The notes: generated by a model from the sequence alone, not told the origin. 64,000 nt of DNA from Microvirga pudoricolor (GCF_016892705.1 NZ_JAFEMB010000001.1:248001-312000), one strand, 5' to 3'. Positions 43,538 through 52,459 are shown, counted from the first letter of the stretch. Program-made: numbers and translations.

Positions 43538-44578
43538 TTATGTTTTGAAGGGCCAAAGGTGGAAGAAGCGTCGGATTCGTCGCCAGATTTCGGCGAGGCC
43601 CTGGGGTTCGAAAATCAGGAATCCGACGATCAGGGCACCGAACACGATGGTTCGGATCGGGGCGAGGAGGCTCAGCGCGTCGGGCACCCAGGGCGTGACC
43701 CACCCGACGGCGAGTTTCAGAACCTCAGGCACCAGCGTCATGAAGGCAGCGCCCAAGATCCCGCCCAGGATGGTGCCCATGCCGCCGACGATGATGGCCG
43801 CGAGATAAAAGATGGAGTTGATGAGCGGAAAGCTCTCGGGCGTCACCACCCGGAAGAAATAAGCCCAGAGACCTCCCGCGACGCCCGCATAGAAGGATGA
43901 CAGCGCAAAACTCATGAGTTTCGTGCGCAGGAGCGGAATGCCAAGCACTTCTGCCGAGATGTCGCGGTCGCGGATGGCGATGAAGGCGCGCCCGACGCGC
44001 GTGCGGAACAGATTGGCGGCGCCAGCCACCATGAGAACCGTCACGGGCACGATCAGCCAATACAGTTCCACCGGCTGATCGAGGGCGATGCCGAACAGGC
44101 TCGCCGGGGGCATCGACAGACCTCTCGTTCCGCCGGTCAGTGACCAATGACCGAAAACGAAATGCAGGATCATCGAGGCCGCGATGGTGGCAATGGCCAG
44201 GTAAAGACCCTTGACCCGCAGGCTCGGGATGCCGAAAACCGCCCCCACCGCCGCCGTCACGCCACCCGCGATCAGCAGGTTCAGCACGAAGGGCGTCCCA
44301 ATCCGGATTTCGAGCACCGCGACCGTATAGGCCCCGACACCCATGAAGGCCGCCTGACCCAGGCTGACGAGGCCCGTGTAGCCCGTGAGGATGTTGAGGC
44401 CTGTTGCGCTTGCCACGTTGATCGCGACGAGGCAGGCGAGATAGATCCAGTATGGCCCCGCCACGAACGGAAAAAGACCCATCGCGACCGCCAGCACAGC
44501 AAGCCAGGCCCACTGTACCCGCGTGTCGAAGAGCGCCTCATCGGCCGCATAGGAGAGCTTGAGAGTGCCGATGCGCAT
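43538..44578 (-). CDS. LivM-type ABC transporter permease
   Basis: A 346-residue integral membrane permease with eight or more hydrophobic helices and the LivM signatures GLNILTGYTGLVSLGQAAFMG (centre about residue 65) and the cytoplasmic loop AFIAIRDRDISAEVLGI. It starts directly after the livH-type stop codon (adjacent bases) and is followed by the binding-protein gene. It forms the import channel with the preceding permease. Confidence 0.9.
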   Translation of the reverse strand: MRIGTLKLSYAADEALFDTRVQWAWLAVLAVAMGLFPFVAGPYWIYLACLVAINVASATGLNILTGYTGLVSLGQAAFMGVGAYTVAVLEIRIGTPFVLNLLIAGGVTAAVGAVFGIPSLRVKGLYLAIATIAASMILHFVFGHWSLTGGTRGLSMPPASLFGIALDQPVELYWLIVPVTVLMVAGAANLFRTRVGRAFIAIRDRDISAEVLGIPLLRTKLMSFALSSFYAGVAGGLWAYFFRVVTPESFPLINSIFYLAAIIVGGMGTILGGILGAAFMTLVPEVLKLAVGWVTPWVPDALSLLAPIRTIVFGALIVGFLIFEPQGLAEIWRRIRRFFHLWPFKT

Positions 44579-45457
44579 CTAAAGCCTCTCGATCTCGTGG
44601 GTGCCGAAGATGCCGTAGGGCCGGATCATCAGGATCAGGACCAACAGGCCGAAGGTGGCGAGGAGCTTGTACTCGCCGCCCAGGAACGAGCCGGCCAAGG
44701 CCTCGATCAGGCCGATGAGGAGGCCCCCGATGAGCGCGCCTGCAACGGAATCCAGACCTCCGACGATGACCACGACGAGCACGGACAGGCCGAAGACCCC
44801 CATGGTGGGAGAGATACCGCCGATGGACCCGACGATCACACCCGCCCCAGCCGCCGTGGCACAGGCGGCCATCCAGGACAAGGAGAAGACCCGGCCCACA
44901 TCGATCCCGACCGAATACGCCGCCCCCTGATCGCCCGCAGTGGCGCGCAAGGCGACCCCGCCGCGGGAAAAGCGGAGGGCCGCGAGCGCCAGCCCGATCA
45001 GGATCGCAGCCACCAGGGCGCCATAGGCGACTTTCGGAGCCAGATAGGCCTCGCCGAGGAAGATCGGCGCATTCGGGATGAATTCCGGAAGGCGTAAGGG
45101 GTCGGCACCCCAGAACAGTTCCACGGCTCCGGCCAGGATCGAGCCGAGGCCGATGGTGACCATGAACACCGAAATCGGACTCTCGCCCAGCATGGGCCGG
45201 ATCAGCGCCCGCTCCACGACCAAGCCCAGGACCGCCCCCGACGCGACTGTCAGGGGGATGGCGGCCCAAACCGGCAGGCCGAAGCCCGCGACCAGGCCGA
45301 AGAACGCGTATCCCCCGAGCATCAGGATTTCGCCGATGGCGAGATTGACCACCCTCGTGGCTTTGTAGATCAACACGAAGGCGACCCCCGTGAGGGCGTA
45401 GAGGGCACCGGCTCCAAGGCCCGCAAGGACGATCTCCGTGAGGTACAGCCAATCCAT
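44579..45457 (-). CDS. LivH-type ABC transporter permease
   Basis: A 292-residue permease with the LivH features GLGAGALYALTGVAFVLIYK at the N-terminus, NLAIGEILMLGGY and ALRATAGDQGAAYSVGID in the cytoplasmic loop. ATG at 45457 overlaps the livG-type stop by one base (TGATG). Longer upstream frames run through the ATPase gene and are not coding. Confidence 0.9.
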   Translation of the reverse strand: MDWLYLTEIVLAGLGAGALYALTGVAFVLIYKATRVVNLAIGEILMLGGYAFFGLVAGFGLPVWAAIPLTVASGAVLGLVVERALIRPMLGESPISVFMVTIGLGSILAGAVELFWGADPLRLPEFIPNAPIFLGEAYLAPKVAYGALVAAILIGLALAALRFSRGGVALRATAGDQGAAYSVGIDVGRVFSLSWMAACATAAGAGVIVGSIGGISPTMGVFGLSVLVVVIVGGLDSVAGALIGGLLIGLIEALAGSFLGGEYKLLATFGLLVLILMIRPYGIFGTHEIERL

Positions 45458-46287
45458 CAGGCCGCCTCCGCCTTGGCGAGCCGCTCGGCGAGGTCGCCGG
45501 AGCCCAGATAGGCGCTGATGACCGCAGGGTCGCGCTGGACATCCGCCGGTTCGCCCCGCGCGATCACCTGGCCGAAATTCAGCACCACCACATGGTCCGA
45601 GATATCCATGACCATGCCCATGTCGTGCTCGACCATGAGGATGGTGATGCCCCACTCTTCCTTCACGTCGAGGATGAAGCGGGCCATATCCTCCGTCTCC
45701 TCGCGGTTCATCCCAGCGACCGGCTCGTCGAGCATCAGGATTCGGGGTCGCATGGCGAGAGCACGGGCCAGTTCCACGCGCTTTTGCAGGCCGTAGGGCA
45801 ACGCGCTCACCGGGGCGTGGCGGATATGCTGAATCTCCAGGAAGTCGATGATGCGTTCTTCGACTTCGCGGCGGAGCTCCATTTCCTCGCGCCGGGCCCG
45901 GCCCCGGTAGATCAGGGCATCGATGACGCCGGTGCGCAGGTGCGCGTGGCGCCCGAGCTTGATGTTGTCGAGCACCGTCATTCCGCGGAACAGGGCGATG
46001 TTCTGAAAGGTGCGGGCGAGGCCGCGCTTGGCTCGGGCCGGCGGGCGCTCGCGGGTGATGTCCTGGCCGTCGAAGACGATGCGACCCGCGCTGGGGCGAT
46101 AAAAGCCGGAAATGGCGTTGAACAGGGACGTCTTGCCGGCGCCGTTCGGCCCGATCAACGCCGTGATCGAGCCATCCTTCACCTCGAACGAAACGCCGGA
46201 GAGCGCGCGGACACCTCCAAAAGACAGCGACAGGCCTTCCGCCTGCAGAATGCTCGACCCGGGAGACGGAGCAAAGTCTTGCGCCAT
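45457..46287 (-). CDS. LivG-type ABC transporter ATPase
   Basis: A 276-residue ATPase with Walker A GPNGAGKTS (near residue 45), signature ALPYGLQKRVELARALAM (LivG-type variant of LSGGQ) and Walker B ILMLDEPVAGMN. It belongs to the five-gene importer with LivF-, LivH-, LivM- and LivK-type partners and lies 3 bp after the enoyl-CoA hydratase gene. Confidence 0.9.
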   Translation of the reverse strand: MAQDFAPSPGSSILQAEGLSLSFGGVRALSGVSFEVKDGSITALIGPNGAGKTSLFNAISGFYRPSAGRIVFDGQDITRERPPARAKRGLARTFQNIALFRGMTVLDNIKLGRHAHLRTGVIDALIYRGRARREEMELRREVEERIIDFLEIQHIRHAPVSALPYGLQKRVELARALAMRPRILMLDEPVAGMNREETEDMARFILDVKEEWGITILMVEHDMGMVMDISDHVVVLNFGQVIARGEPADVQRDPAVISAYLGSGDLAERLAKAEAA

Positions 46288-46290
46288 GAT

Positions 46291-47085
46291 CTAGCTCCCC
46301 TGGAAATGGGCGGGCCGCTTGGCCAGGAAGGCCCTCACCCCCTCCTGGAAGTCCTTGGTTCCGGTCAGGTCCCGGAAGGAATGTTGCTCGGCAGCCAGCT
46401 GCGCTGCGAGATCGTTGTCCAGGGATGTCTCCAGCAAGGCGCGGATACGCCCGTACGCGAGCGACGGTCCGGCGGCGAGGCGTGAGACCAGGCGCTCGGC
46501 CTCGACCTCGAGATCCGCCAGCGGCACGACCTTGTTCACGAGCCCGATCCTCTGGGCCTCCTCGGCATCGACGGTCTCGGCCAGCAGGGCCAGTTCTTTG
46601 GCTTTTCTCAGGCCCACGAGACGCGGCAGATGATAGGTGGCGGAACCGTCCGGGCTCGCGCCGATCCGAGCATAGGCCAGGGTGAATTTCGCGTTGTCGG
46701 CCGCGATCGCGAGGTCGCACGCGATGGCGAGGCTGAAGCCGGCTCCAGCCGCCGCACCTTGGACGACCGCGAGAGAAGGCTGTGGGAGGTCGCTCAGGGC
46801 CCTGAGGCCCTCGTGAAGCGGCGCGATGATGGCATCGATGGCGGCTTCGCGATCCTCGCCCTCGAAACGCGCTACGTCACCGCCAGCGCAAAAGGCGCGC
46901 CCCTCACCTCTCAGGACGATGACGCGAATGTCGTCCCGGGATCCGATGACTCGTACGGCTTCGCGGAACGCGACCGCCGTCGCGGCATCGATGGCGTTGA
47001 GCACCGACGGGCGATTGAGCCTGATCGTCGCAACCGAATGGGCGACGGACAGGATGACCGGTTCGAGGGTCTCCACCAACAGCAT
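46291..47085 (-). CDS. enoyl-CoA hydratase/isomerase family protein
   Basis: A 264-residue crotonase-fold protein. The oxyanion-hole segments are GEGRAFCAGGDVARFEG (near residue 65) and GAAAGAGFSLAIACDLA (near 112). At the second catalytic Glu position the protein has ASPDGSATYHLPRL, i.e. Asp-Gly-Ser, and the first catalytic Glu also looks replaced, which points to a PaaG-like isomerase or another crotonase activity rather than a classical hydratase. It is the first gene of the long minus-strand operon; the likely promoter lies at 47206-47235. Confidence 0.85.
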   Translation of the reverse strand: MLLVETLEPVILSVAHSVATIRLNRPSVLNAIDAATAVAFREAVRVIGSRDDIRVIVLRGEGRAFCAGGDVARFEGEDREAAIDAIIAPLHEGLRALSDLPQPSLAVVQGAAAGAGFSLAIACDLAIAADNAKFTLAYARIGASPDGSATYHLPRLVGLRKAKELALLAETVDAEEAQRIGLVNKVVPLADLEVEAERLVSRLAAGPSLAYGRIRALLETSLDNDLAAQLAAEQHSFRDLTGTKDFQEGVRAFLAKRPAHFQGS

Positions 47086-47205
47086 ATCCTCCAGCGGGCG
47101 CGCGATCTCTCATCGCTTTCGGTCCCATCGGCCGGCTATGCTCTTGGCGGCACTCGCGGTTCTCATTCTTGGCAGGCGACGGCGGGTGCCGGGACCTACT
47201 CAAAA

Positions 47206-47235
47206 ATCGTATTCTTACCCGCGAGTAGATGTCAA
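47206..47235 (-). promoter_or_regulatory. promoter of the acyl-CoA/LIV operon with embedded operator
   Basis: Minus strand: TTGACA (47235-47230), an 18-bp spacer and TACGAT (47211-47206). The spacer contains CTAC-N6-GTAA (47228-47215), the same half-sites and spacing as in the fadN-like promoter. The first start codon is about 120 bp downstream. Confidence 0.55.
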
Positions 47236-47301
47236 CACGGCCCATCTTCGCCAAAAGACGAAGGCCCGAAGGCCCGCTCCTTCGCGGCTGCAAAAGGAAA
47301 A

Positions 47302-47325
47302 GCCGGCTCCAGTTCTGGAGCCGGC
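47302..47325 (-). terminator. terminator of the hemophore/receptor operon
   Basis: An 11-bp perfect stem GCCGGCTCCAG/CTGGAGCCGGC followed on the minus strand by TTTTCC, 55 bp after the last stop codon. Confidence 0.8.
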
Positions 47326-47379
47326 CCTTGCTGGTCCCGCACGGTCGCGGGCAGGATACAGGACAGGTCGCCCGCAGCC

Positions 47380-48363
47380 CTACAGGACGAAGTCACCCTT
47401 GTCGAAGGCAATGGCCTTCTTGAAGGCGATGGCGAAATCGGCTTTGCCGTCGCCGTTCACGTCACCATACACGTAAGTCGTCGAGCCGCTCTTCTGGTAG
47501 CGCAGCTCGCCGGCCTGTTTGTGGAAGGCATCATCGCCGATGAAGGTAAAGGCTTGGTTGCCTCCCTTCCTCACATTCGCGTCAATCGCCTTGAGGTTGA
47601 TCTTGTCGTTCTGCGCCTGCGAAAAGTCATAGATCATGTCGCGGCCCGAGGCGCCCTTGGTGCTCTCCTTGATATTCTTGAAGATGAAAACATCGCGCCC
47701 CGCTCCGCCATAGAGCTTGTCGGCGCCCATGCCTCCGTAGATCTTGTCGTTTCCGGCATCGCCGCGGATCGTGTCCTTGCCGGCTCCGCCGTTGAGGACG
47801 TCGTTGCCGGCCCCTCCGCGAATGGTATCGCTGAACATCGTTCCCGTGTATGTGTCGTTCCCCGACGAGCCGATGACGTTGTTCGCTTCGCCGCCAAGAA
47901 TCTGCTTCAGCATTTCGGCGTTGGCCTGACGCACGTCGCCGCCCGCGCTCCGCATGAAGGACGCGGTGATGTTGTGAAACTCGCCCCCGGACGGTCCGTT
48001 GGCGATGGACAGGCCTTTGATCTCGATCGAGGACGACAGGCCCGCGATCCGGCCCGAGCCGTCTTGCATGAAACTGCCGTCGCTCTTGTAGCTGGAGCCG
48101 AGGGTCCCGAGCTTGATGCTCTCAAGGGTTCCGCTGACGATGTGGGAACTCGAATTGTAGGCGAATCCCCGTCCATCCATCACGATGGCCTGGGTATTGG
48201 CGCCCTGGATGTTGTCCAGCATGACGAACTGGCTCGTGTCGCCGGATCCCAGCATGTAGGGCCAGCCCTGAAAGGCGAAATCGGAAAAGAATCCGTTCAG
48301 GAACTTGTCGAAGTTCACGCCGTTCTTCGTGTTCCCGACAGCGTTCAACTGGATGGTGGCCAT
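47380..48363 (-). CDS. secreted HasA-like hemophore domain fused to RTX repeats (small form)
   Basis: A 327-residue protein without Sec signal. Residues 1 to about 150 resemble the HasA heme-binding fold: FAYNSSSHIVSGTLESIKLG aligns with the HasA loop in which Tyr and His bind heme, giving Tyr69 and His74 here. Residues 155-225 are RTX nonapeptides (GGAGNDVLNG, GGMGADKLYG). The last 95 residues form a serralysin-type C-terminal secretion region (DKINLKAIDAN to the end KGDFVL), homologous to that of the larger partner. AAGGAAAG precedes the ATG. It is the third gene of the operon. The hemophore call is by motif only; classic HasA is about 190 residues and lacks RTX repeats. Confidence 0.6.
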   Translation of the reverse strand: MATIQLNAVGNTKNGVNFDKFLNGFFSDFAFQGWPYMLGSGDTSQFVMLDNIQGANTQAIVMDGRGFAYNSSSHIVSGTLESIKLGTLGSSYKSDGSFMQDGSGRIAGLSSSIEIKGLSIANGPSGGEFHNITASFMRSAGGDVRQANAEMLKQILGGEANNVIGSSGNDTYTGTMFSDTIRGGAGNDVLNGGAGKDTIRGDAGNDKIYGGMGADKLYGGAGRDVFIFKNIKESTKGASGRDMIYDFSQAQNDKINLKAIDANVRKGGNQAFTFIGDDAFHKQAGELRYQKSGSTTYVYGDVNGDGKADFAIAFKKAIAFDKGDFVL

Positions 48364-48387
48364 GATGCTTTCCTTTTTCTCTGAGCG

Positions 48388-50412
48388 TCAGTAGCGGATG
48401 GAGAGGGATGCCTTGGCGGTCATGCCTGGGTTCGGATAGATGTTCAGGTACTGGACGTACTGGCGGTCGAAGAGGTTCTGCACGACAAGTCCGGCCGTGA
48501 CGTCATCGTTGACCTTGTAACTGGCGAAGACGTCGACGAGCGCGTAAGCGTCACCTTCGAAGCCGAATTCTTCAGCGTCGCGCTTCTCGCCCACCGCCGT
48601 GATGCGCGTGCCGAGTTCGAGTTTTCCGTCCAGGGCCCGGAAGCCGATCGTTCCCGAAATCCTGTTCGGCGGGACGGACTTGAGGCCCTCCCGGGTGCGG
48701 GTGTTCTTGCCGTCGACCGTGCTGCCGGCCAGCCCGACGAAGAAGGTGCCTGCATCGTACGTCCCCTCGACCTCGACGCCGCGCAGAACCGCCTGAGCGA
48801 TGTTTTGGTACTGGTATCCGCCGGGCAGCGGGAAGAGGGTGAAAACCTGCTCGATGTAGTCGTCGACCCGGTTGCGGTAGGTTCCGACCTTGAGGCGCAG
48901 CTGATCTCCGTCCTGCAGCAGATCATTGAAGCGCAGGTTCACGCCGCCCTCGACGTTGTGGGCGATCTCGGGCTTGAGGTTGGGGTTCGGGAAGAAGCGG
49001 CCCGTGCTGATCGGTGGAGGATGGAAGCCGTCGATGAGAGTTTCCACCAATGCAGGTGCCCGGTAGCCCTCCGCATAGGTGGCGTAGAAGGTGATGGGCT
49101 CCCAGGGTGTGACGCCCACCGTGATCTTGGGCGACAGGCGCGTTCCCTTCGTCTCGGTGTTGTCGCCCGTCAGCTCATAGGAATCGTAACGCAGCGCACC
49201 GATGACCTCGAGCCAGCTCGCATAGTTGACCTTGTTCTGGATGAACGCGCCGGCCACGAAGCGTTCGCCCGAGGGAGTGAGCTGCGCGCTCGTGCCGTAG
49301 GAGTCGAACGTCTCCACGTTGTCCTGGAAGAAGTCACCCCCGTAGGTGAGCTGATGTGACAGGGTGCCCGTGTCGAAACGCGACGTGTTGAAAAGATCGA
49401 CTCCGAAGGTGCCGATGGAGAAGTCCTTGAAGCCCCCGGCATCCCGGCCGGTCAAGGCGCGCTGGCGGACGTCGGTGGTGGTGTAATATGTCTTGGCGCT
49501 CAGGTCCCAGAAGCTGGAATCCGGAGGCGTGTAGCGATAGCCGGCCGTGAACGTGTCGGCCACGGCCCGTGTGCCATAGATGGTGGAGAGGCCACCGTCG
49601 AATTCGTTGCCGATGCGCAAGGCAGAGAGCGTAATCTCGTGGTCGTCCGCCGGGCGGATGCGGGTCTTGACGAGACCGGATGTCAGGTCCTGAGCGGTGT
49701 ACGCGACCGTGTTCCCGTTACCGTCCGTGAAGTCTCCCGCCCGCCGCAAGGTGGCGGCGCCCACGATGTCGAACATGTCGCTGGGCCGTGCCGCGACTTC
49801 CCCGTGTATGAGCGGCGCCGGGCCATTGGTCTCCCACACGCCCTTCACGCGCCCGCCGAAATGGGTGCCGTCCCTCAGCACGTCCCCAGCATCGATGGTG
49901 GTGAAGCTCACGACGCCGCCGATGGCGCCCGACCCATAGACGGTCGAGACCGGACCTCGGGTCACATCCACGGACTTCATCATCTCCGGATCGAAGTAGA
50001 ACGTGCCGTTGGCGCCGTGTCCCTCACGCTGGAAGTTCTGCCGGGCTCCGTCCACGAGAACGTTCACGCGGCCGTAATCCTGCAATCCCCGCACATTGAC
50101 GCCGGTACCGGGATCGCTGGCATCCGTCTGCGTGGTCACGCCCGGCACGAGCCGCAGGACGTCCGACACGCTGCCCGGCTGCACCTGCGTCTGCACCTGA
50201 TCGCGCCCGATCACGCTGGAGCCCGACAGGGCGTCGTAGACGTTTTCGCCCGATTTGGTCGCCGTCACCGTGATCGTGTCGAGAGTGTCGGTATTGCCGT
50301 CCGAGGGCGCGCCGCCTTCGGGGATACCTTGCGCCCAAGCGGGATGACCGGCGGCCAGCCCCGCCGACACGAGCACGGAGGACATCAGGAGGGTACGGAA
50401 TACACGGATCAC
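48388..50412 (-). CDS. TonB-dependent heme/hemoglobin receptor
   Basis: A 674-residue outer-membrane receptor. The signal peptide ends near AWAQG (residue 29). A plug domain (about 45-165) starts with the TonB-box-like DTITVTATK and includes VRGLQDYGRVNVLVDGARQN, typical of the hemoglobin/transferrin/lactoferrin receptor class. The barrel carries the heme-receptor signature YRAP (about 448-451) and NPNL, with a His between them in DGFHPPP, and ends in a terminal aromatic (LSIRY). The start is GTG. It sits between two HasA-like/RTX genes, so it is the likely docking receptor for them. Confidence 0.88.
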   Translation of the reverse strand: MIRVFRTLLMSSVLVSAGLAAGHPAWAQGIPEGGAPSDGNTDTLDTITVTATKSGENVYDALSGSSVIGRDQVQTQVQPGSVSDVLRLVPGVTTQTDASDPGTGVNVRGLQDYGRVNVLVDGARQNFQREGHGANGTFYFDPEMMKSVDVTRGPVSTVYGSGAIGGVVSFTTIDAGDVLRDGTHFGGRVKGVWETNGPAPLIHGEVAARPSDMFDIVGAATLRRAGDFTDGNGNTVAYTAQDLTSGLVKTRIRPADDHEITLSALRIGNEFDGGLSTIYGTRAVADTFTAGYRYTPPDSSFWDLSAKTYYTTTDVRQRALTGRDAGGFKDFSIGTFGVDLFNTSRFDTGTLSHQLTYGGDFFQDNVETFDSYGTSAQLTPSGERFVAGAFIQNKVNYASWLEVIGALRYDSYELTGDNTETKGTRLSPKITVGVTPWEPITFYATYAEGYRAPALVETLIDGFHPPPISTGRFFPNPNLKPEIAHNVEGGVNLRFNDLLQDGDQLRLKVGTYRNRVDDYIEQVFTLFPLPGGYQYQNIAQAVLRGVEVEGTYDAGTFFVGLAGSTVDGKNTRTREGLKSVPPNRISGTIGFRALDGKLELGTRITAVGEKRDAEEFGFEGDAYALVDVFASYKVNDDVTAGLVVQNLFDRQYVQYLNIYPNPGMTAKASLSIRY

Positions 50413-50476
50413 GATGGTCGAACTCGGTATTGCAAGGGGTCGGGCGCGGCGACCGAGGCCGCCGCGCCGTGCTGTC

Positions 50477-52459
50477 TCAAAGGATGAAGTAGGCTTTCGA
50501 GAGGTTCAGTGCGCCTTTGAGCGCGATGGAGAAGTCTGCAGCGCCGTCACCGTTCACATCGCCTTCCACGTATGTGAATCCGCCTGCCTTCTCGTACCGC
50601 AACTCGCCGGCCTTCTTGTGGAAGTCCTGCTTTCCGATGAACTTGAAGGCCTGATTGCCTGCTACCAGAGTGTTGGCGTCGATGTCCTTGAGGTCGATCT
50701 TGTCCTTCTGACGGGTCGAGAAGTCGAGAATCGTGTCGCGGCCGGCTGGGTCGACGGTGCTTTGCGCGATGCTCCTGAACACGAACGTATCGCTGCCCGA
50801 GCCGCCGAAGAGTTGGTCGGCGCCCGCGCCGCCATAGAGCTTGTCGTTGCCCGCATCGCCCTTGAGCAGGTCGTTTCCGGCGCCGCCCTTCAGGACGTCG
50901 TTGCCGGCACCGCCGTGCAGCCTATCGTTGCCGCCCATGCCGTAGAGCCCGTCATGGCCAGCGCCGCCGCGCATGATGTCGGTCCCGATGGCGCCCTTCA
51001 GGACATCGTTGCCGCCGGTGCCCGACACCGGGTTGGCCACGTCGATCACGTCGATCCTGAAGGATTTCTGCAAGGTGGCCCCGCCCGCATCCTTGGCTTC
51101 GACGACAATGGTGGCGGCCTGCACCTTGTCATAATTCAGCGGCTTTGCGACCTGGAGCTGGTCTCCGACGATCTTGAACGCGTTGCCGGGGTTGCTGGCG
51201 AGACTGAAGGTCAGCGCAGTATTCTCGGGATCGAGTCCCGACAGATAAGCGATCCGGGTACCGGCCTCGGCGCCCTCGCGCACCGTGCTGCCCGATAGGA
51301 AGACATCGGTCGGTTGCTCGTTCACGTCGCCGACATTGATGGTGACGACCTTCTCGGTCTCGAAGCCGAACTCATCCACCGCCGCAAGGGTGATGTTGTA
51401 AGCCCGCCCAGTCTCGTAATCGAGTGCGCTCTTGAGAACGATCTTGTTGCCTTCGAGGGCGAACCGTCCGTCGCTGCTATTCTTGAGCGATACATTCAGG
51501 GCATCCGCGATCGCCGGATTGACCATGACGGTCCCGACCACCGTCCCGAAGGCGGAGTTCTCCAAAACGGTCGTCGCCGAAAGACCCAGATCGACCGGTG
51601 GTAGCGCACGCTCGATCCCGTTCGGGTCGATCTCGACATCGCTGAAGCGCAGATACTCCACGTTGTCGATCGTCGTCACGCCGCTTCCGGCCCGATCGGT
51701 GACCGTGTAGGTGGAGCCGGTCTTCACGACGTCGTAATCGGCACGGGCCTTCGCAAAGATGACGCGGTCGCTGTCGGCTCCGCCATCGATCGAGTCGTTC
51801 CCGGCGCTCGCGAAGATCTGGTCATTTCCGGCGCCACCTTCGAAGGTATCGTCGTTGGCCGTTCCTCGGAACTTGTCGGCGCCGCTGGAACCGATGAAGT
51901 TCTGCGAGTATGTCGACAGGGTCGAATAGATGGACGAGATGATCTGGTCCTTGGAGAGGCTCAATCCCCCCGCAGTGCCGTTGAGGCGGAGCGCGCTGTA
52001 CATCATGTAGACGTCGTTCGACGTCGAATTGCCGTCTCCCGGCGCTGATGAAATCCCGAGGCCCGTGATCTTCACATCCGTGATGACATTGGCCATCTCG
52101 TTCGGTCCGGCGGCCCCATTGGTCGGCGTGGTCGAACCGTTCCAATATCCGAAAGTCAGCTCGTTGATCGTCCCGGAGATACCGTGTCCTTGGGTCGGTC
52201 CATGATGAATGAAGTCGTAAGCGAGCACGCTCGTGCCGGTCGTATCCTCCAGCAGGATCTGGCGTTGCTGGGCGTCTCCGCTAAATCGGAAACCGACCTG
52301 AGTGCCGTTCTGATAGGTCGTCATCCCGAAGGCAAAGTCGGCCGTGCCGCCGTAGAACGCCGATGTCCCCGTGTTGGCTAAACCTGCGTAGTAGGACGTG
52401 ATGTAGCTGGAGAAATCCACGCCATTCGCTGCGCCGCTTGCATCGATCGTAATTGCCAT
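50477..52459 (-). CDS. secreted HasA-like hemophore domain fused to cadherin-like and RTX repeats (large form)
   Basis: A 660-residue protein. Residues 1 to about 175 look like HasA: SAFYGGTADFAFG followed by AYDFIHHGPTQGHGISGTIN, which places Tyr81 and His92 at the heme-ligand loop. A first short RTX block (about 190-230) follows, then two cadherin-like repeats (about 285-490, each closed by a DVNEQP/DVANP-type calcium motif), a second RTX block (GGAGNDVLKGGAGNDLLKG, about 500-560) and a serralysin-type C-terminus ending LSKAYFIL. There is no Sec signal, so type I export is expected. Start at 52459 gives the HasA-like N-terminus; a frame to 52594 adds unrelated residues. Confidence 0.6.
   Translation of the reverse strand: MAITIDASGAANGVDFSSYITSYYAGLANTGTSAFYGGTADFAFGMTTYQNGTQVGFRFSGDAQQRQILLEDTTGTSVLAYDFIHHGPTQGHGISGTINELTFGYWNGSTTPTNGAAGPNEMANVITDVKITGLGISSAPGDGNSTSNDVYMMYSALRLNGTAGGLSLSKDQIISSIYSTLSTYSQNFIGSSGADKFRGTANDDTFEGGAGNDQIFASAGNDSIDGGADSDRVIFAKARADYDVVKTGSTYTVTDRAGSGVTTIDNVEYLRFSDVEIDPNGIERALPPVDLGLSATTVLENSAFGTVVGTVMVNPAIADALNVSLKNSSDGRFALEGNKIVLKSALDYETGRAYNITLAAVDEFGFETEKVVTINVGDVNEQPTDVFLSGSTVREGAEAGTRIAYLSGLDPENTALTFSLASNPGNAFKIVGDQLQVAKPLNYDKVQAATIVVEAKDAGGATLQKSFRIDVIDVANPVSGTGGNDVLKGAIGTDIMRGGAGHDGLYGMGGNDRLHGGAGNDVLKGGAGNDLLKGDAGNDKLYGGAGADQLFGGSGSDTFVFRSIAQSTVDPAGRDTILDFSTRQKDKIDLKDIDANTLVAGNQAFKFIGKQDFHKKAGELRYEKAGGFTYVEGDVNGDGAADFSIALKGALNLSKAYFIL

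Noticed and set aside
44579-46720. A very long minus-strand open frame joining livH to upstream sequence
   Set aside because: Only its last 292 codons are LivH; the rest is an alternative frame of the LivG-type ATPase and crotonase genes.
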